Below the pieces are notes generated by a model. It was not told where the DNA came from. It searched no databases and worked only from the letters and a program-made list of their open reading frames with translations. From the NCBI GenBank assembly GCA_020049855.1, contig JAGVLJ010000006.1:1-63840 (forward strand): DNA of 63,840 nucleotides. Direction: 5' to 3'. Source of the DNA: Bacteroidia bacterium. GTDB lineage: Bacteria > Bacteroidota > Bacteroidia > UKL13-3. The position numbers and the translations under genes are program-made. This document shows, piece after piece, positions 17,503-27,337 of this stretch (its first letter is position 1; every line of letters starts with the position of its first letter).

Positions 17503-18105
17503 ATGTCGAAAAAAAAAGGATGCGTTATTATTTTATCCGGTGGGAAATCAGAGCGAATGAAATTTCCAAAACCTTACCTAACTATTAAGGGTAAAACATT
17601 TGTCGAAAAAATTATTGATGAGTATCGAATAGCCGAAGTACAGGAAATAATTTTAGTACTGAATAAGGATTTTTGCGATAGAGAGTGGGAAGATAAACTT
17701 ACCAAAGTTTTACCTGTGTGCAAACTGGTCATCAATTCTCATCCTGAGGAAGGACGACTTTATTCACTTAAGCTAGGCATAGAAAAAATAACCATCCCGG
17801 GTTATTGCTATATACAACAAGTTGATAATCCATTTGTGACCAAGAGCGTAATTGATGCATTGTGGGAAAACAGAAGGCTAGATGGATTTGTTTCACCTAC
17901 ATTTAACGGCAAGGGAGGACATCCGGTTTTGTTGCCGGAGAAGATTATTAAGTACATACAGTTAATGTTGGATGCCGAGGTAACATTAAAGGAAGTATTA
18001 AAAAAAATTACGCGATATGAAATGTTGATGAGTGATGACTGCATATTGCGTAATATAAATACTCCCGAGGATTATTTTCAACTGGCAAATGAAACAGTAA
18101 CGTGA
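17503..18105 (+). CDS. Molybdenum cofactor nucleotidyltransferase (MocA/MobA-like)
   Basis: This 200-residue NTP-transferase protein has the nucleotide-binding signature LSGGKSERMKFPK at its N-terminus and the QQVDNPF motif, equivalent to the metal-binding D-x-P segment. It is followed by xdhC and 4-hydroxybenzoyl-CoA reductase genes. The likely job is therefore attaching CMP to molybdopterin to make the dinucleotide cofactor used by this enzyme family. CTP rather than GTP as substrate is inferred from the partner enzyme. Its stop overlaps the GTG start of xdhC. Confidence 0.82.
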   Translation: MSKKKGCVIILSGGKSERMKFPKPYLTIKGKTFVEKIIDEYRIAEVQEIILVLNKDFCDREWEDKLTKVLPVCKLVINSHPEEGRLYSLKLGIEKITIPGYCYIQQVDNPFVTKSVIDALWENRRLDGFVSPTFNGKGGHPVLLPEKIIKYIQLMLDAEVTLKEVLKKITRYEMLMSDDCILRNINTPEDYFQLANETVT

Positions 18106-18869
18106 GTATTATTTATAACCTGATATATGATTCGCAACGAAAAAATATACCTGTGGCTTTGTGCACCATTGTATCTGTTAAGGGATCAACCCCGCGCAAA
18201 GTGGGAGCCAAGATGCTGGTGTTCGAAGATGGCAGTATATCGGGCACCATTGGTGGCGGGAATTTAGAAAAGAAAGTAATTGAGAATGCATTAAATGTAT
18301 TGATTGGCAGGGAAGCGAAATTGTTTAAGCACGACTTGCTGCATCAATTAGATATGTGCTGCGGTGGTACGGTAGAAATATTTATAGAACCGATTTTGGA
18401 ACGAAACAGATTATACATTTTTGGAGCCGGACACACCGGTCACAAACTTGCACAGTACGCAGTAAACTTAGACTTCGAAATTTTTTTGATAGATGACAGA
18501 AAAGAACATCTGGACGGGTGTCGTATTCCGGGAGTAAGTAAAATGCACATGAATTTTCAGGAATCATTGCCGCTTTTGCCATTTGATGAAAATGTGTTTG
18601 CCTGTATCATGACCTACAGCCATCCAATGGACAGGGAAATATTGTCCTATTGTATCAACAAGCCTTTTGCCTACTTGGGCATGATAGGAAGTCAGCGAAA
18701 GGTTGAGGTAACCAAAAAGATGTTTGCCGAAGGATTAGGTATTACGAAAAGTCAATTGGATAAAGTGGATATGCCCATGGGATTGGACATTATGGCTGAA
18801 GGACCCGATGAAATTGCTATCAGTATTCTGGCAAAGCTGATAGACGTAAAACACAAAAAAAAGTTATGA
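18102..18869 (+). CDS. xdhC: XdhC/CoxI-family molybdenum cofactor maturation protein
   Basis: This 255-residue protein has the XdhC_CoxI N-terminal domain (CTIVSVKGSTPRKVGAKM, then GTIGGGNLE) and a C-terminal Rossmann domain (FGAGHTGHKL). XdhC proteins bind the molybdenum cofactor and help sulfurate it before insertion into xanthine-dehydrogenase-type enzymes; the client here would be HcrCA. It starts with GTG, overlapping the previous stop (GTGA), and its own stop overlaps the ATG of the SDR gene. These overlaps point to tight translational coupling. Confidence 0.88.
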   Translation: MSIIYNLIYDSQRKNIPVALCTIVSVKGSTPRKVGAKMLVFEDGSISGTIGGGNLEKKVIENALNVLIGREAKLFKHDLLHQLDMCCGGTVEIFIEPILERNRLYIFGAGHTGHKLAQYAVNLDFEIFLIDDRKEHLDGCRIPGVSKMHMNFQESLPLLPFDENVFACIMTYSHPMDREILSYCINKPFAYLGMIGSQRKVEVTKKMFAEGLGITKSQLDKVDMPMGLDIMAEGPDEIAISILAKLIDVKHKKKL

Positions 18870-19606
18870 GTAGAAAGAGAATAGCAGTGATTACCGGAGC
18901 GGCAAAAGGCATTGGAAAGGCAATTGTTCAACGGTTTGTTCATGATGGATATTTTGTCGTTGCCATTGATGTGGACGTTGAAAATGGTAAACTAATGGCT
19001 GATGAACAGGGTAAGAAAAATGTACAATTTGTACAAACAGATATTTGCAATGAAAAGGAAGTAATCGCGCTTTTTGAAAATCTGAAGACTAACTTTAGAG
19101 AATTGGATGTGCTGGTAAATAATGCAGGTATCATCCGCGATAATATGATATGGAATATGCCTGTGGAAGATTTTGATGCAGTGGTAAACATAAATTTAAA
19201 AGGTACTTGGTTGCTGTGTCGTGAAGCGGCAAAAATGATGAAGTGGCAGAATAAAGGGAGAATTGTCAATATTGCTTCCCGTGCCTGGTTGGGTAACCGC
19301 GGACAAAGTAACTACTCCGCATCGAAGGCCGGAGTAGTGGCCATGACTAGAGTTTTGGCGCTTGAACTGGGTAAATACAATGTATGGGTAAATGCAGTAG
19401 CCCCCGGATTAATTGATACACCACTCACGCAAAATCTTGATAAGGCAGTGCTGAAAAAATTGATTCAGGCTCAGCCCACTCAAACTATGGGATGCGCGGA
19501 GGATGTAGCCAATGCAGTGGCTTTTTTGGCCGATGAGAAAACTCATTTTATCACCGGCCAAACTATTTATGTGGATGGAGGGAAAAGTATTGGTGCCGGC
19601 TTGTAA
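18866..19606 (+). CDS. Short-chain dehydrogenase/reductase
   Basis: This classical SDR of 246 residues has the cofactor motif GAAKGIGKA, NNAG, a serine in NIASRAW, and the YSASK catalytic pair. The C-terminus matches FabG-like reductases (FITGQTIYVDGGKS). An aspartate after the second beta strand (AIDVDV) suggests NAD preference. It is overlapped by xdhC and followed, 82 bp later, by the reductase genes. Its substrate is unknown. An alcohol or alicyclic hydroxyacyl-CoA dehydrogenase feeding 4-hydroxybenzoate or related compounds into the pathway is possible but unsupported beyond context. Confidence 0.82.
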   Translation: MSRKRIAVITGAAKGIGKAIVQRFVHDGYFVVAIDVDVENGKLMADEQGKKNVQFVQTDICNEKEVIALFENLKTNFRELDVLVNNAGIIRDNMIWNMPVEDFDAVVNINLKGTWLLCREAAKMMKWQNKGRIVNIASRAWLGNRGQSNYSASKAGVVAMTRVLALELGKYNVWVNAVAPGLIDTPLTQNLDKAVLKKLIQAQPTQTMGCAEDVANAVAFLADEKTHFITGQTIYVDGGKSIGAGL

Positions 19607-19688
19607 TTACCCAAGGCAGTAGAGGGTAAGATTAGGGTAGAGGTTTTTTCCAATGCGGGGTACTTAAACACTATAAAGAAAGAACTAA

Positions 19689-22484
19689 ATGAATCAGATT
19701 AAGTTAAAGATAAACGGAAAAAGTTTTGACCTGCTGGTAGGCGATCAGGAAATGCTCTCCACGGTAATTCGCGAAAAGGCGGGTTTAACCGGAACAAAGA
19801 TTGGCTGTGAACAGGGAAGTTGCGGTGCATGTACGGTACTGGTCGATAACAAACCCGTTCTGAGTTGTATCACCCCCGTGATGCGGTTTAATGGAGCCGA
19901 TATAACTACCATTGAGGGGGTTTCTCATAATGGGAAATTACATCCCCTTCAGGAAAAGTTTGTAGAGAAAGGAGCGGTACAATGCGGATTTTGTACTTCA
20001 GGAATGACCATAACGGCTCTCGATTTTGTTAATAAGAATCCGAATCCTTCCCTGAACGAAATTAAGGATGCCCTATCCGGAAATTTGTGTCGGTGCACAG
20101 GTTATAAAAAAATAATAGAGGCGGTAAGTGAATATGCTATTGAAAAACTTTTAGGCAAACAGCCTTCAAACCACGCCAAGCCTTCCAAAGGTGGAACAGT
20201 AGGGGTAAGCCGACCATACATTGAAGCTGCAAAAAAAGTTCAGGGAATTGCCGACTATGCGGATGACATAAAACTCAAAGGTTCGCTGAAGGTAAAATTT
20301 GTACGGAGTATTTTTCCTCATGCTAAAATTGAATCTATTGATACCGCAGAGGCATTAAAGCTGGAAGGGGTGCGCTATATTGCTACGGGAGTTGAATTAC
20401 CCGTGACTTTTGGCGTTTTACCTATTTCTCAGGACGAAAATGCAATAGCTATCAAAAAGACCCGATACGTTGGGGAAATTGTGGCCGCTGTTGCTGCCGA
20501 TTCGGAAGAAATTGCGGAGGCAGCCTGCAAAATTATCAAAGTACATTATACCCCGTTAAGGGAATTTTTAACTATTGACGATTCATTGGCCGATGTTGGA
20601 GAATATGAAAAGATACACCCGGAGCATGGTAAACAAAATAATAATGTTCACAAAAAAGCAGAGTTGCGTTTTGGTGATCAGGAACAAGGATTAAAAGATG
20701 CGGAGGTTGTAAGTAAAATGTCATTCGAAATGGAAGGCATAAACCATGGATTTACTGAGCCACATGCGGCTTCTGCTTATTGGGATGAAAATGGATTAAC
20801 CGTAATCTCTGCTACTCAGATATCGCATTACCTGCATCGTGCATTAGCCAAAACTATGGAGATTCCTTTGAACAGGGTTAGGGTAATTAAACCGTATGTT
20901 GGCGGTGGATTTGGAGGAAAAGGCGATCCGTTTCCACACGAGATTATTGTAGCTCACCTGGCTCGTAAAACCGGCAAACCTGTTAGTGTTAGGTTGACAA
21001 GAGAAGAAGTTTTTTTGACAAACCACGGTCGCCATCCTTCAAAAATGACTGTACAACTTGGGGCAGATAAAAACGGAATGTTGAAAGTACTTGATGCCGA
21101 TATAGCTATTGACGGTGGGGCATACGGAAGTTTTGGAGTGGTTACTTCTTATTACAATGGAGTGCTTTTACAGGCTCCTTACAAGTTAAATAATTTTGGT
21201 TTCAGAACATACAGGGTGTACACCAACAAACCTCAATGTGGTGCCATGCGCGGACACGGTGCCGTGAATTCCCGTTTTGCCGTGGAGTCATTGATTGATG
21301 ATATTTCACACAAATTAAAAATGGATCCCGTAGAATTACGAATGAAAAATTTTCTCGATTCTCATACCCTAACAGTTGGTCAGTATCGAATCACTTCTAA
21401 CGGAAGCCGGGAGTCTGTTCAAAAAGTGGCCCACCAATCTGACTGGCAAAACAAGCATGGCAAGATGCCTTTCGGTCATGGATTTGGCGTGGGGTGCGGA
21501 TTTTTTATCAGTGGTAGTGCCTTGCCAATTATATGGAATGAATTGCCTCAATCTACCGTTCACCTCAAAGTTGATTTTGACGGAAGGGTACTTATTGCTT
21601 CGGGGGCAAATGATATCGGACAAGGGAGTGATACCATGCTTGCAATTATTGTAGCGGAGGTGCTGGGTATAAGTATGGATAAGATTTTTGTGATTGCGGC
21701 CGACACCTTAATCACGCCTGTTGATCTGGGGTCATACTCAAGCAGGGTTACATTTATGGCCGGCAATGCGGCAAAAAATGCAGCTGAAAACCTGAAAAAG
21801 GAAATTGCTTTGGCCGTAGCAACTAAGTTCAACCTAAGCGTGTACGACCTGTATTTTTCAGATAACAAAATTTTCAGTAATGATAAACAGGTAGACATTG
21901 ACTGGCTGGCCGGTGTCGAAATTGTTACGGCCAACAGGGGTGCTGTGACTGTGAGCGGGAAATACATTTCACCAAAACTGGGCGGAGACTTCAAAGGTGC
22001 CGGTGCCGGTTTAAGTCCTTCATATTCCTTTGGAGCTTGTGTGGCTGAGGTGAAAGTGGAAACCGAAACGGGGCATGTTAAAATTTTGAATGTATGGGGT
22101 GCCCACGATTGCGGAAAGGCATTGAACCCAATGGCTGTGGAAGGACAACTGGAAGGATCATGGCATATGGGAATAGGACAGGCCATGAGCGAGGAAATGA
22201 ACTATTACAACGGACTTCTGGTAAATAACAATTTTTTGGATTATAAAATTCCTACTGCTCTTGATACCCCGGACTTTCATACCAATATCATTGAGACAAA
22301 TGACCCGGAAGGGCCATTTGGTGCTAAGGAATGCGGGGAGGGAGCTTTACATCCGGTTATACCGGCAATTGCCAATGCTATTTATGATGCCGTTGGGGTA
22401 CGAATTACCAAATTGCCGATAAAAAGCGAAGAAGTACTGCGGCTAATGAAACAAGCTAAACAGAAGAGCGAACAAATGGTATAA
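19689..22484 (+). CDS. hcrA: 4-Hydroxybenzoyl-CoA reductase, fused iron-sulfur (HcrC) and molybdenum (HcrA) subunits
   Basis: This single chain of 931 residues equals the sum of the separate HcrC (about 161) and HcrA (about 769) of Thauera. Residues 1-160 hold two [2Fe-2S] sites: CEQGSCGACTVL...C, then QCGFCTSGM...NLCRCTGYK. Residues 175-931 are the molybdopterin domain with GGGFGGKGDPF, AMRGHGAVNSRF, GQGSDTM and the active-site glutamate region GAKECGEGALHP. It removes the phenolic hydroxyl from 4-hydroxybenzoyl-CoA, giving benzoyl-CoA for BcrCBAD. The identity is fixed by the partner hcrB; without it, aldehyde oxidase or xanthine dehydrogenase would be alternatives. Confidence 0.88.
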   Translation: MNQIKLKINGKSFDLLVGDQEMLSTVIREKAGLTGTKIGCEQGSCGACTVLVDNKPVLSCITPVMRFNGADITTIEGVSHNGKLHPLQEKFVEKGAVQCGFCTSGMTITALDFVNKNPNPSLNEIKDALSGNLCRCTGYKKIIEAVSEYAIEKLLGKQPSNHAKPSKGGTVGVSRPYIEAAKKVQGIADYADDIKLKGSLKVKFVRSIFPHAKIESIDTAEALKLEGVRYIATGVELPVTFGVLPISQDENAIAIKKTRYVGEIVAAVAADSEEIAEAACKIIKVHYTPLREFLTIDDSLADVGEYEKIHPEHGKQNNNVHKKAELRFGDQEQGLKDAEVVSKMSFEMEGINHGFTEPHAASAYWDENGLTVISATQISHYLHRALAKTMEIPLNRVRVIKPYVGGGFGGKGDPFPHEIIVAHLARKTGKPVSVRLTREEVFLTNHGRHPSKMTVQLGADKNGMLKVLDADIAIDGGAYGSFGVVTSYYNGVLLQAPYKLNNFGFRTYRVYTNKPQCGAMRGHGAVNSRFAVESLIDDISHKLKMDPVELRMKNFLDSHTLTVGQYRITSNGSRESVQKVAHQSDWQNKHGKMPFGHGFGVGCGFFISGSALPIIWNELPQSTVHLKVDFDGRVLIASGANDIGQGSDTMLAIIVAEVLGISMDKIFVIAADTLITPVDLGSYSSRVTFMAGNAAKNAAENLKKEIALAVATKFNLSVYDLYFSDNKIFSNDKQVDIDWLAGVEIVTANRGAVTVSGKYISPKLGGDFKGAGAGLSPSYSFGACVAEVKVETETGHVKILNVWGAHDCGKALNPMAVEGQLEGSWHMGIGQAMSEEMNYYNGLLVNNNFLDYKIPTALDTPDFHTNIIETNDPEGPFGAKECGEGALHPVIPAIANAIYDAVGVRITKLPIKSEEVLRLMKQAKQKSEQMV

Positions 22485-22487
22485 ATT

Positions 22488-23414
22488 ATGGTTACAACAA
22501 AAACATATATCAAAGCAGGTTCGGTAGAAGAAGCAATTGCTGGTGCAAAAGGAAGTGAAGTGCCTTTTAAATACCTGGCAGGCGGAACAGATGTGGTGGT
22601 GAACAAATTTCAGGGTACAGATGAATCAATATGCCTGATTGATATCTCGGGAATAGATGAGTTACGGCAAATTAGAACCGAAGGCAACTATTTAAAAGTA
22701 GGCTCGTTGATTACGCTGGATGAGTTACAAAAGCATCAGGTAATTCTTACTCACTTTCCTGCATTGGCAAAAGCTGCCCACGCAGCCGCATCTCCAGTGA
22801 TTAGAAAAACCGGAACCATTGGTGGAAATATTTTGTGCGAAAATAGGTGTTCGTTCTTTAACCAAAGTGAATTTTGGCGTGAATCCGTTGGCTATTGCCT
22901 AAAATGCGAAGGTGATGTGTGCATTGCTACCGGAGGAACAAAGGCCTGTTTTTCCAAATTTGTTTCCGATACTGCTCCGGTTTTGATTGCAGCGGATGCC
23001 GATATTGAGGTGTATGACGAAGCAGGACTATCACGAGTTTCACTGCAAAATATTTATACCGGTGATGGAATTAACCCCCGCTGCTTATCCAAAACGGCAG
23101 TTATCAAAAGTATCATATTGCCTTTAAACAGAAATTTAAGTATGGTTTTTAAAAAACTCAGACCCCGTGAAGCGGTTGATTTTACCTCTCTTACCTCAGT
23201 AGTTGCTATTGACAAACACGGAAAAATAAAAATTGTACTGGGTGGTGTTGACCCAATGCCTGTGGTGGTAGAAGGAATGATGGAGGATAGGAATGCTCTT
23301 ATAAACTCGGCTATCAAAAAAGCACGTATGGTAAACAATGATTATTACAGTCGTGGTTATCGGAAGGAAATGATTACAGTATTTTTGCAGAAAAGCTTTA
23401 AAGAATTAATATAA
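22488..23414 (+). CDS. hcrB: 4-Hydroxybenzoyl-CoA reductase FAD subunit with extra 4Fe-4S loop
   Basis: This 308-residue FAD-binding subunit has YLAGGTDVVVN and GTIGGNI motifs. Between about residues 122 and 160 it carries a cysteine-rich insertion (NRCSFFNQSEFWRES, YCLKCEGDVC, KACFSKF). This insertion is diagnostic of HcrB, where it binds an additional [4Fe-4S] cluster absent from other xanthine dehydrogenase relatives. The cluster lets electrons run from low-potential ferredoxin to the molybdenum site. It starts 3 bp after hcrCA. Confidence 0.93.
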   Translation: MVTTKTYIKAGSVEEAIAGAKGSEVPFKYLAGGTDVVVNKFQGTDESICLIDISGIDELRQIRTEGNYLKVGSLITLDELQKHQVILTHFPALAKAAHAAASPVIRKTGTIGGNILCENRCSFFNQSEFWRESVGYCLKCEGDVCIATGGTKACFSKFVSDTAPVLIAADADIEVYDEAGLSRVSLQNIYTGDGINPRCLSKTAVIKSIILPLNRNLSMVFKKLRPREAVDFTSLTSVVAIDKHGKIKIVLGGVDPMPVVVEGMMEDRNALINSAIKKARMVNNDYYSRGYRKEMITVFLQKSFKELI

Positions 23415-23421
23415 AATATAC

Positions 23422-23964
23422 ATGAATAAAACAGTAAAATTGCTTTATGAGGAGCATGAAACAATAATAAACGCAATCGATGCCGCTGGAATGGCCAAAT
23501 CACTAATTGGAAAGGATGATCAGGCATATGAGCATATGATACGAACGCTGCTAGTATTCTTCAGGCAGTACGCAGATAAATATCATCACTATAAAGAAGA
23601 AGAAGTTTTGTTTCCTGAAATGTGCAAACGAAATGAACTTATTGCGGAAGGGATAGTGCGGGAAATGCTGGAGAATCATGAGGACTTCAGAAAAAAAATT
23701 GCACAAATTGAAAGGAGTCTGAATGAAAAAAACTTTAGCAGAACCCAATCATTGCTGATAGAATACACAGAGGCATTGTTGGATCATATTGCAGTTGAAA
23801 ATGATGAAGTCTTTCAGGTGGCAGAGTCACTCTTTACAGAAATTGAACTGGATAAAATGTATTACCAATTTATAGATATTGATGTTGCCATAGGAGGTGG
23901 AAAGAAGGATGAGTTGAAAGAACTTGTCGATACATTACGCAAGAATATTCTGATGGCAGAATAA
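23422..23964 (+). CDS. Hemerythrin-domain protein
   Basis: This 180-residue four-helix protein has the di-iron ligands of the HHE family: EEHE near residue 12, YHHYKEEE near 55-60, NHEDF near 87 and LDHIAVENDE near 121. It starts 7 bp after hcrB and appears to be the last gene of the hcr operon. Hemerythrins bind oxygen or nitric oxide. Here it may protect the extremely oxygen-sensitive reductases or sense oxygen. No output domain is attached. Confidence 0.85.
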   Translation: MNKTVKLLYEEHETIINAIDAAGMAKSLIGKDDQAYEHMIRTLLVFFRQYADKYHHYKEEEVLFPEMCKRNELIAEGIVREMLENHEDFRKKIAQIERSLNEKNFSRTQSLLIEYTEALLDHIAVENDEVFQVAESLFTEIELDKMYYQFIDIDVAIGGGKKDELKELVDTLRKNILMAE

Positions 23965-24432
23965 CCTATTACATTGCCGTTAACAATAGCAATGTTCATA
24001 GCAAACCATACATTTGTGCAGGATTTTCCGTTCTTAATGAAACCTGCTACCAAGTATTCCGTCCGTTGCAATTTTGTACTGTGGGTGTATTGCAGTTCAC
24101 ACGATGATTACGGAACGGGGTATAGGCTAATACATAAAAACCGGTTAATACCGGAATAAATATACAAATTGGAGGTAGTGGTAATTTCGCTGTTAAGGAC
24201 AATTTCGCTTCGCGCACGGAGAATCGGGCTTTCGCCCTTTCCTTCTCCTAATTTTCCTTAACGCGCAGCATTTCATGCGATTTAAAACTATGCCCTTTGC
24301 GATTGGTTTTGTATTTGATTTAAGCTTAAATAAGACCCCGTAGGCAAATAGTTTGATTTAAATACACAACCCCAAAGGTATCTGTTTCCTTGAGTTTGGA
24401 CAAAACGGGGGTAGAAGAAACCAAACGGTAGG
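23965..24432. other. Convergent intergenic region, hcr operon / metG
   Basis: This 468-bp gap separates the ends of the hcr operon and metG. I see no convincing gene. It contains a nested inverted repeat (24193-24261, listed separately) and a 9-bp direct repeat AATTTCGCT at 24183-24191 and 24201-24209. No classical terminator with a T-run is obvious for either operon. Confidence 0.6.
24193..24261. repeat. Nested imperfect inverted repeat, 69 bp
   Basis: Outer arms TTAAGGACAAT (24193-24203) and ATTTTCCTTAA (24251-24261) pair at 10 of 11 positions. Inside them GGAGAA (24218-24223) pairs with TTCTCC (24243-24248), and GGGC (24226-24229) with GCCC (24234-24237). The nested arms make a long hairpin with internal loops. 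It resembles a REP-like or miniature palindromic element, or a remnant of one, more than a terminator because no T-run follows either side. Confidence 0.5.
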
Positions 24433-26628
24433 CTAGGCTACGCAACTACCATTGCCGGTAATTAGCTCAGGAGAAACAAAAACCAGTTTCCCGGTAGTAT
24501 CTTTCGCCATCAAAATCATTCCCTGCGATTCAATTCCTTTCATTTTGCGTGGAGCTAAATTAATGAGTATACACACTTGCTTGCCGATAATATCTTGTGG
24601 TTGGTGGTATTCGGCAATACCCGAAACCACTGTGCGTTGATCTATACCTGTATCAATTTTTAACTTCAGTAATTTATCGGTTTTAGGAACCCGCTCTGCT
24701 TCCAGAATGGTTCCTACACGAATATCATTTTTTGCAAAATCATCAAACGTAATTTCCGGTTTAGCGGGCTCAGTAGATGAAAAAGTTTCGGGGGTATTCA
24801 TATTTTTGATGGCTTCTAACTTAGCCAATTGTTTTTCAATTTCGGAGTCTTCGATTTTGTTGAAAAGAATATCAGCCTCATTTAGTTTGTGACCATTTTC
24901 CAGAAGTCTAAAATAAATGGGGTTCTCCCAAAAGTCCTTAACCACTTTTTCAGGTAAATTTAACATTCTTTTTAACCTTACTGAAGTAGTAGGAAGAAAT
25001 GGTTCTGATGCAATCGCAATTATAGAAGCCAGCTGCAAAGAAAAGTTAAGGATAACTTCAACCGCTTCTTTATCTGTTTTAACAAGCTTCCACGGTTCTG
25101 TTTCAGCAAGAAATTTATTGCCTAACCGTGCTAATTTCATTAACTCAAATTGCCCATCTCGGAATTTATAGTTCTGCAACAAATTAAAGATGCTTTCGGG
25201 TTTCGTTCGGCTGGTTAGATCAGCAATTTTTAAGCGAATCTCATTACAAACTTTATTGATGTGTTTTCGTACTTCTGATGTTTCATCAAGTCGTTTTGTC
25301 ATTTCAGTTGGAACAACTCCATCAAAATTTTTCCAACACATTACCATCACTCGATTAATAAAGTTTCCTAGAATGTCAGCTAACTCATTATTCACCCTTG
25401 CCTGATAATCCTTCCAACTGAAATCGCTGTCTTTGGTTTCGGGGGCAATGGAAGTGAGAACATACCTCAACTCATCCTGTCGTCCCGGAAAATCTTCGAG
25501 GTATTCGTGCAGCCACACCGCCCAGTTGCGCGAGGTAGAAATTTTTTCACCCTCTAAATTTAAAAATTCATTGGCCGGAACATTTATCGGTAAATTATAA
25601 CCTCCATGTTCCATAAGCATCATCGGAAAAATGATGGCATGAAATACAATATTGTCTTTCCCTATAAAATGGATGAGAGCGGCCTCGCCACTTTGCCAGT
25701 ATTTTTTCCACTCGTCCTGATGATTTTCTCCCAGTTGCAGGCTTTTGAGTTCATCGTTTGTCAATACCGATTCTGTACTGTCAATAGTTGAGTTGTATTT
25801 CTGTTCAAAATATTCTTTCGTAGCCGAGATATAGCCAATGGGAGCATCAAACCACACATACAATACTTTTCCTTCGGCATCTTTTAGGGGTACCGGTACT
25901 CCCCAATCTAAGTCACGCGTCATGGCACGAGGTTGTAAACCCTCCTTCAGCCAACTTCCACACTGCCCTTTAATATTACTTTTCCAACTGTCAAATCGTT
26001 GGATATATTTCTTAAATTCGGTTGATTGTTGGATTTCTCCCATAGGCAAAAACCAGTTTTTGGTTTCTTTTAAAACAGGAGCAGCACCACTTAGTGCCGA
26101 GCGGGGATTAATCAAATCCATCGGATTTAAACTGCTGCCGCATTTTTCGCATTGATCGCCATAGGCGTTTTCGCTGCTGCATTTGGGGCAGGTACCCGTA
26201 ATGTAGCGGTCGGCTAAAAACTGGTTGGCTGTTTCATCAAAATATTGCTGCGTGATTTCTTCTTTAAACACCCCTTTCTCGTAAAGTGTTTTGAAAAATT
26301 CCTGAGCAGTGTCATGATGGGTTTTGGATGTGGTACGACCGTAATAGTCAAATTTTATCCCAAAATTTTGAAAAGCATCACTCATTAATTGGTGATAATG
26401 GTTCACAACCTCCTGTGGCCTTTTACCTTCTTTTTTTGCTTTGATGGTAATGGGAACTCCATGCTCATCGCTTCCGCAAATAAAAAGCACGTCTTTCCCT
26501 GCAGCACGCAGATATCGTACATAAATATCCGCAGGCAAGTAACAACCAGCCAAATGGCCTATATGCACCGGGCCATTAGCATACGGAAGGGCAGCTGTCA
26601 CCGTGTAACGTTTAAATTCTTTGATCAT
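24433..26628 (-). CDS. metG: Methionyl-tRNA synthetase
   Basis: This class I synthetase of 731 residues charges tRNA-Met. It shows the HIGH-type motif PVHIGHL, a zinc domain with paired cysteines ([18 protein letters not shown]), the KMSKS-equivalent [12 protein letters not shown] and a C-terminal EMAP/Trbp111-like tRNA-binding domain ([26 protein letters not shown]). The start [19 protein letters not shown] is chosen because family members begin just before the TAALPYANG strand. A TATCTTTG -7-like box at 26638-26645 is only about 10 bp upstream, which would give an almost leaderless mRNA if used. Confidence 0.95.
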   Translation of the reverse strand: MIKEFKRYTVTAALPYANGPVHIGHLAGCYLPADIYVRYLRAAGKDVLFICGSDEHGVPITIKAKKEGKRPQEVVNHYHQLMSDAFQNFGIKFDYYGRTTSKTHHDTAQEFFKTLYEKGVFKEEITQQYFDETANQFLADRYITGTCPKCSSENAYGDQCEKCGSSLNPMDLINPRSALSGAAPVLKETKNWFLPMGEIQQSTEFKKYIQRFDSWKSNIKGQCGSWLKEGLQPRAMTRDLDWGVPVPLKDAEGKVLYVWFDAPIGYISATKEYFEQKYNSTIDSTESVLTNDELKSLQLGENHQDEWKKYWQSGEAALIHFIGKDNIVFHAIIFPMMLMEHGGYNLPINVPANEFLNLEGEKISTSRNWAVWLHEYLEDFPGRQDELRYVLTSIAPETKDSDFSWKDYQARVNNELADILGNFINRVMVMCWKNFDGVVPTEMTKRLDETSEVRKHINKVCNEIRLKIADLTSRTKPESIFNLLQNYKFRDGQFELMKLARLGNKFLAETEPWKLVKTDKEAVEVILNFSLQLASIIAIASEPFLPTTSVRLKRMLNLPEKVVKDFWENPIYFRLLENGHKLNEADILFNKIEDSEIEKQLAKLEAIKNMNTPETFSSTEPAKPEITFDDFAKNDIRVGTILEAERVPKTDKLLKLKIDTGIDQRTVVSGIAEYHQPQDIIGKQVCILINLAPRKMKGIESQGMILMAKDTTGKLVFVSPELITGNGSCVA

Positions 26629-27337
26629 ATGAGGACACAAAGATAATTTTTTGGCACATTTAATCGGGGATTCATTACTGGTGCTATCGGGTTTGGTTAT
26701 TTTCACTGGATAAACATTTTTATTTACTACTTCTTTGTTATATCGTCAATCTCTTTTGCACTCATAAAAACCTCTGATAATCTGATGAAATATTTTAGCA
26801 ACCGAACTTTTTACATCCGGAAGCCTTATTTGTAGTTTATTTTTTCTTGATACCATCTCTGGATGCTTAGCAAATGTAAAACTGTTGGCAACGATGAAGG
26901 AAACGATCAGGTGCAGGATAACGCATATGCTTCTTAGGGCTACGGATATGAGTGGCAAGTTGATAGGGATAGATATGGGGTTTGATCCCTGAAATGGTAT
27001 TTTAGGTTTTTCTACCCCAATTGAGTAATACGATGGGGATGCAGAATAAATACACTAAGTTTGGCTACTAGGTGTGATAATCTAAGCAAAGCAACTTTCA
27101 ATAACCATTAGGTTGCAGTATTTACCCGATGGAATTTGCAATGCAAAGATTAGAGAAGGTTTACAAAAGAAAGTTCGAAAATTTACGGGCAAGAGTGCTT
27201 TTTGAGGATGTATAGGCTTCACAGTAGATTTGATATTTCGCGAGTCTAAATTAGTTTAAAATTACGAGCTGTGTTCAAGTAATAAGTTAAAAAACTTATT
27301 ATCGCAAGTTATTGGCCAAATAGTATTTTTGTGGATC
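26629..27337. other. Divergent intergenic region, metG / LD-carboxypeptidase
   Basis: About 700 bp carry no convincing gene. An open frame on the minus strand (26746-26958) has no recognisable features. A perfect hairpin AATAAGTT/AACTTATT spans 27281-27300. A -7-like box TATTTTTG at 27324-27331 lies 6 bp before the ATG of the next gene, too close for a normal leader. The rest shows nothing I can name. Confidence 0.55.

Noticed and set aside
21560-22186. 208-codon open frame antisense to hcrCA
   Set aside because: Low-complexity composition and full overlap with a clearly real gene on the other strand.
26746-26958. 70-codon frame on the minus strand upstream of metG
   Set aside because: No recognisable features and no operon partner.
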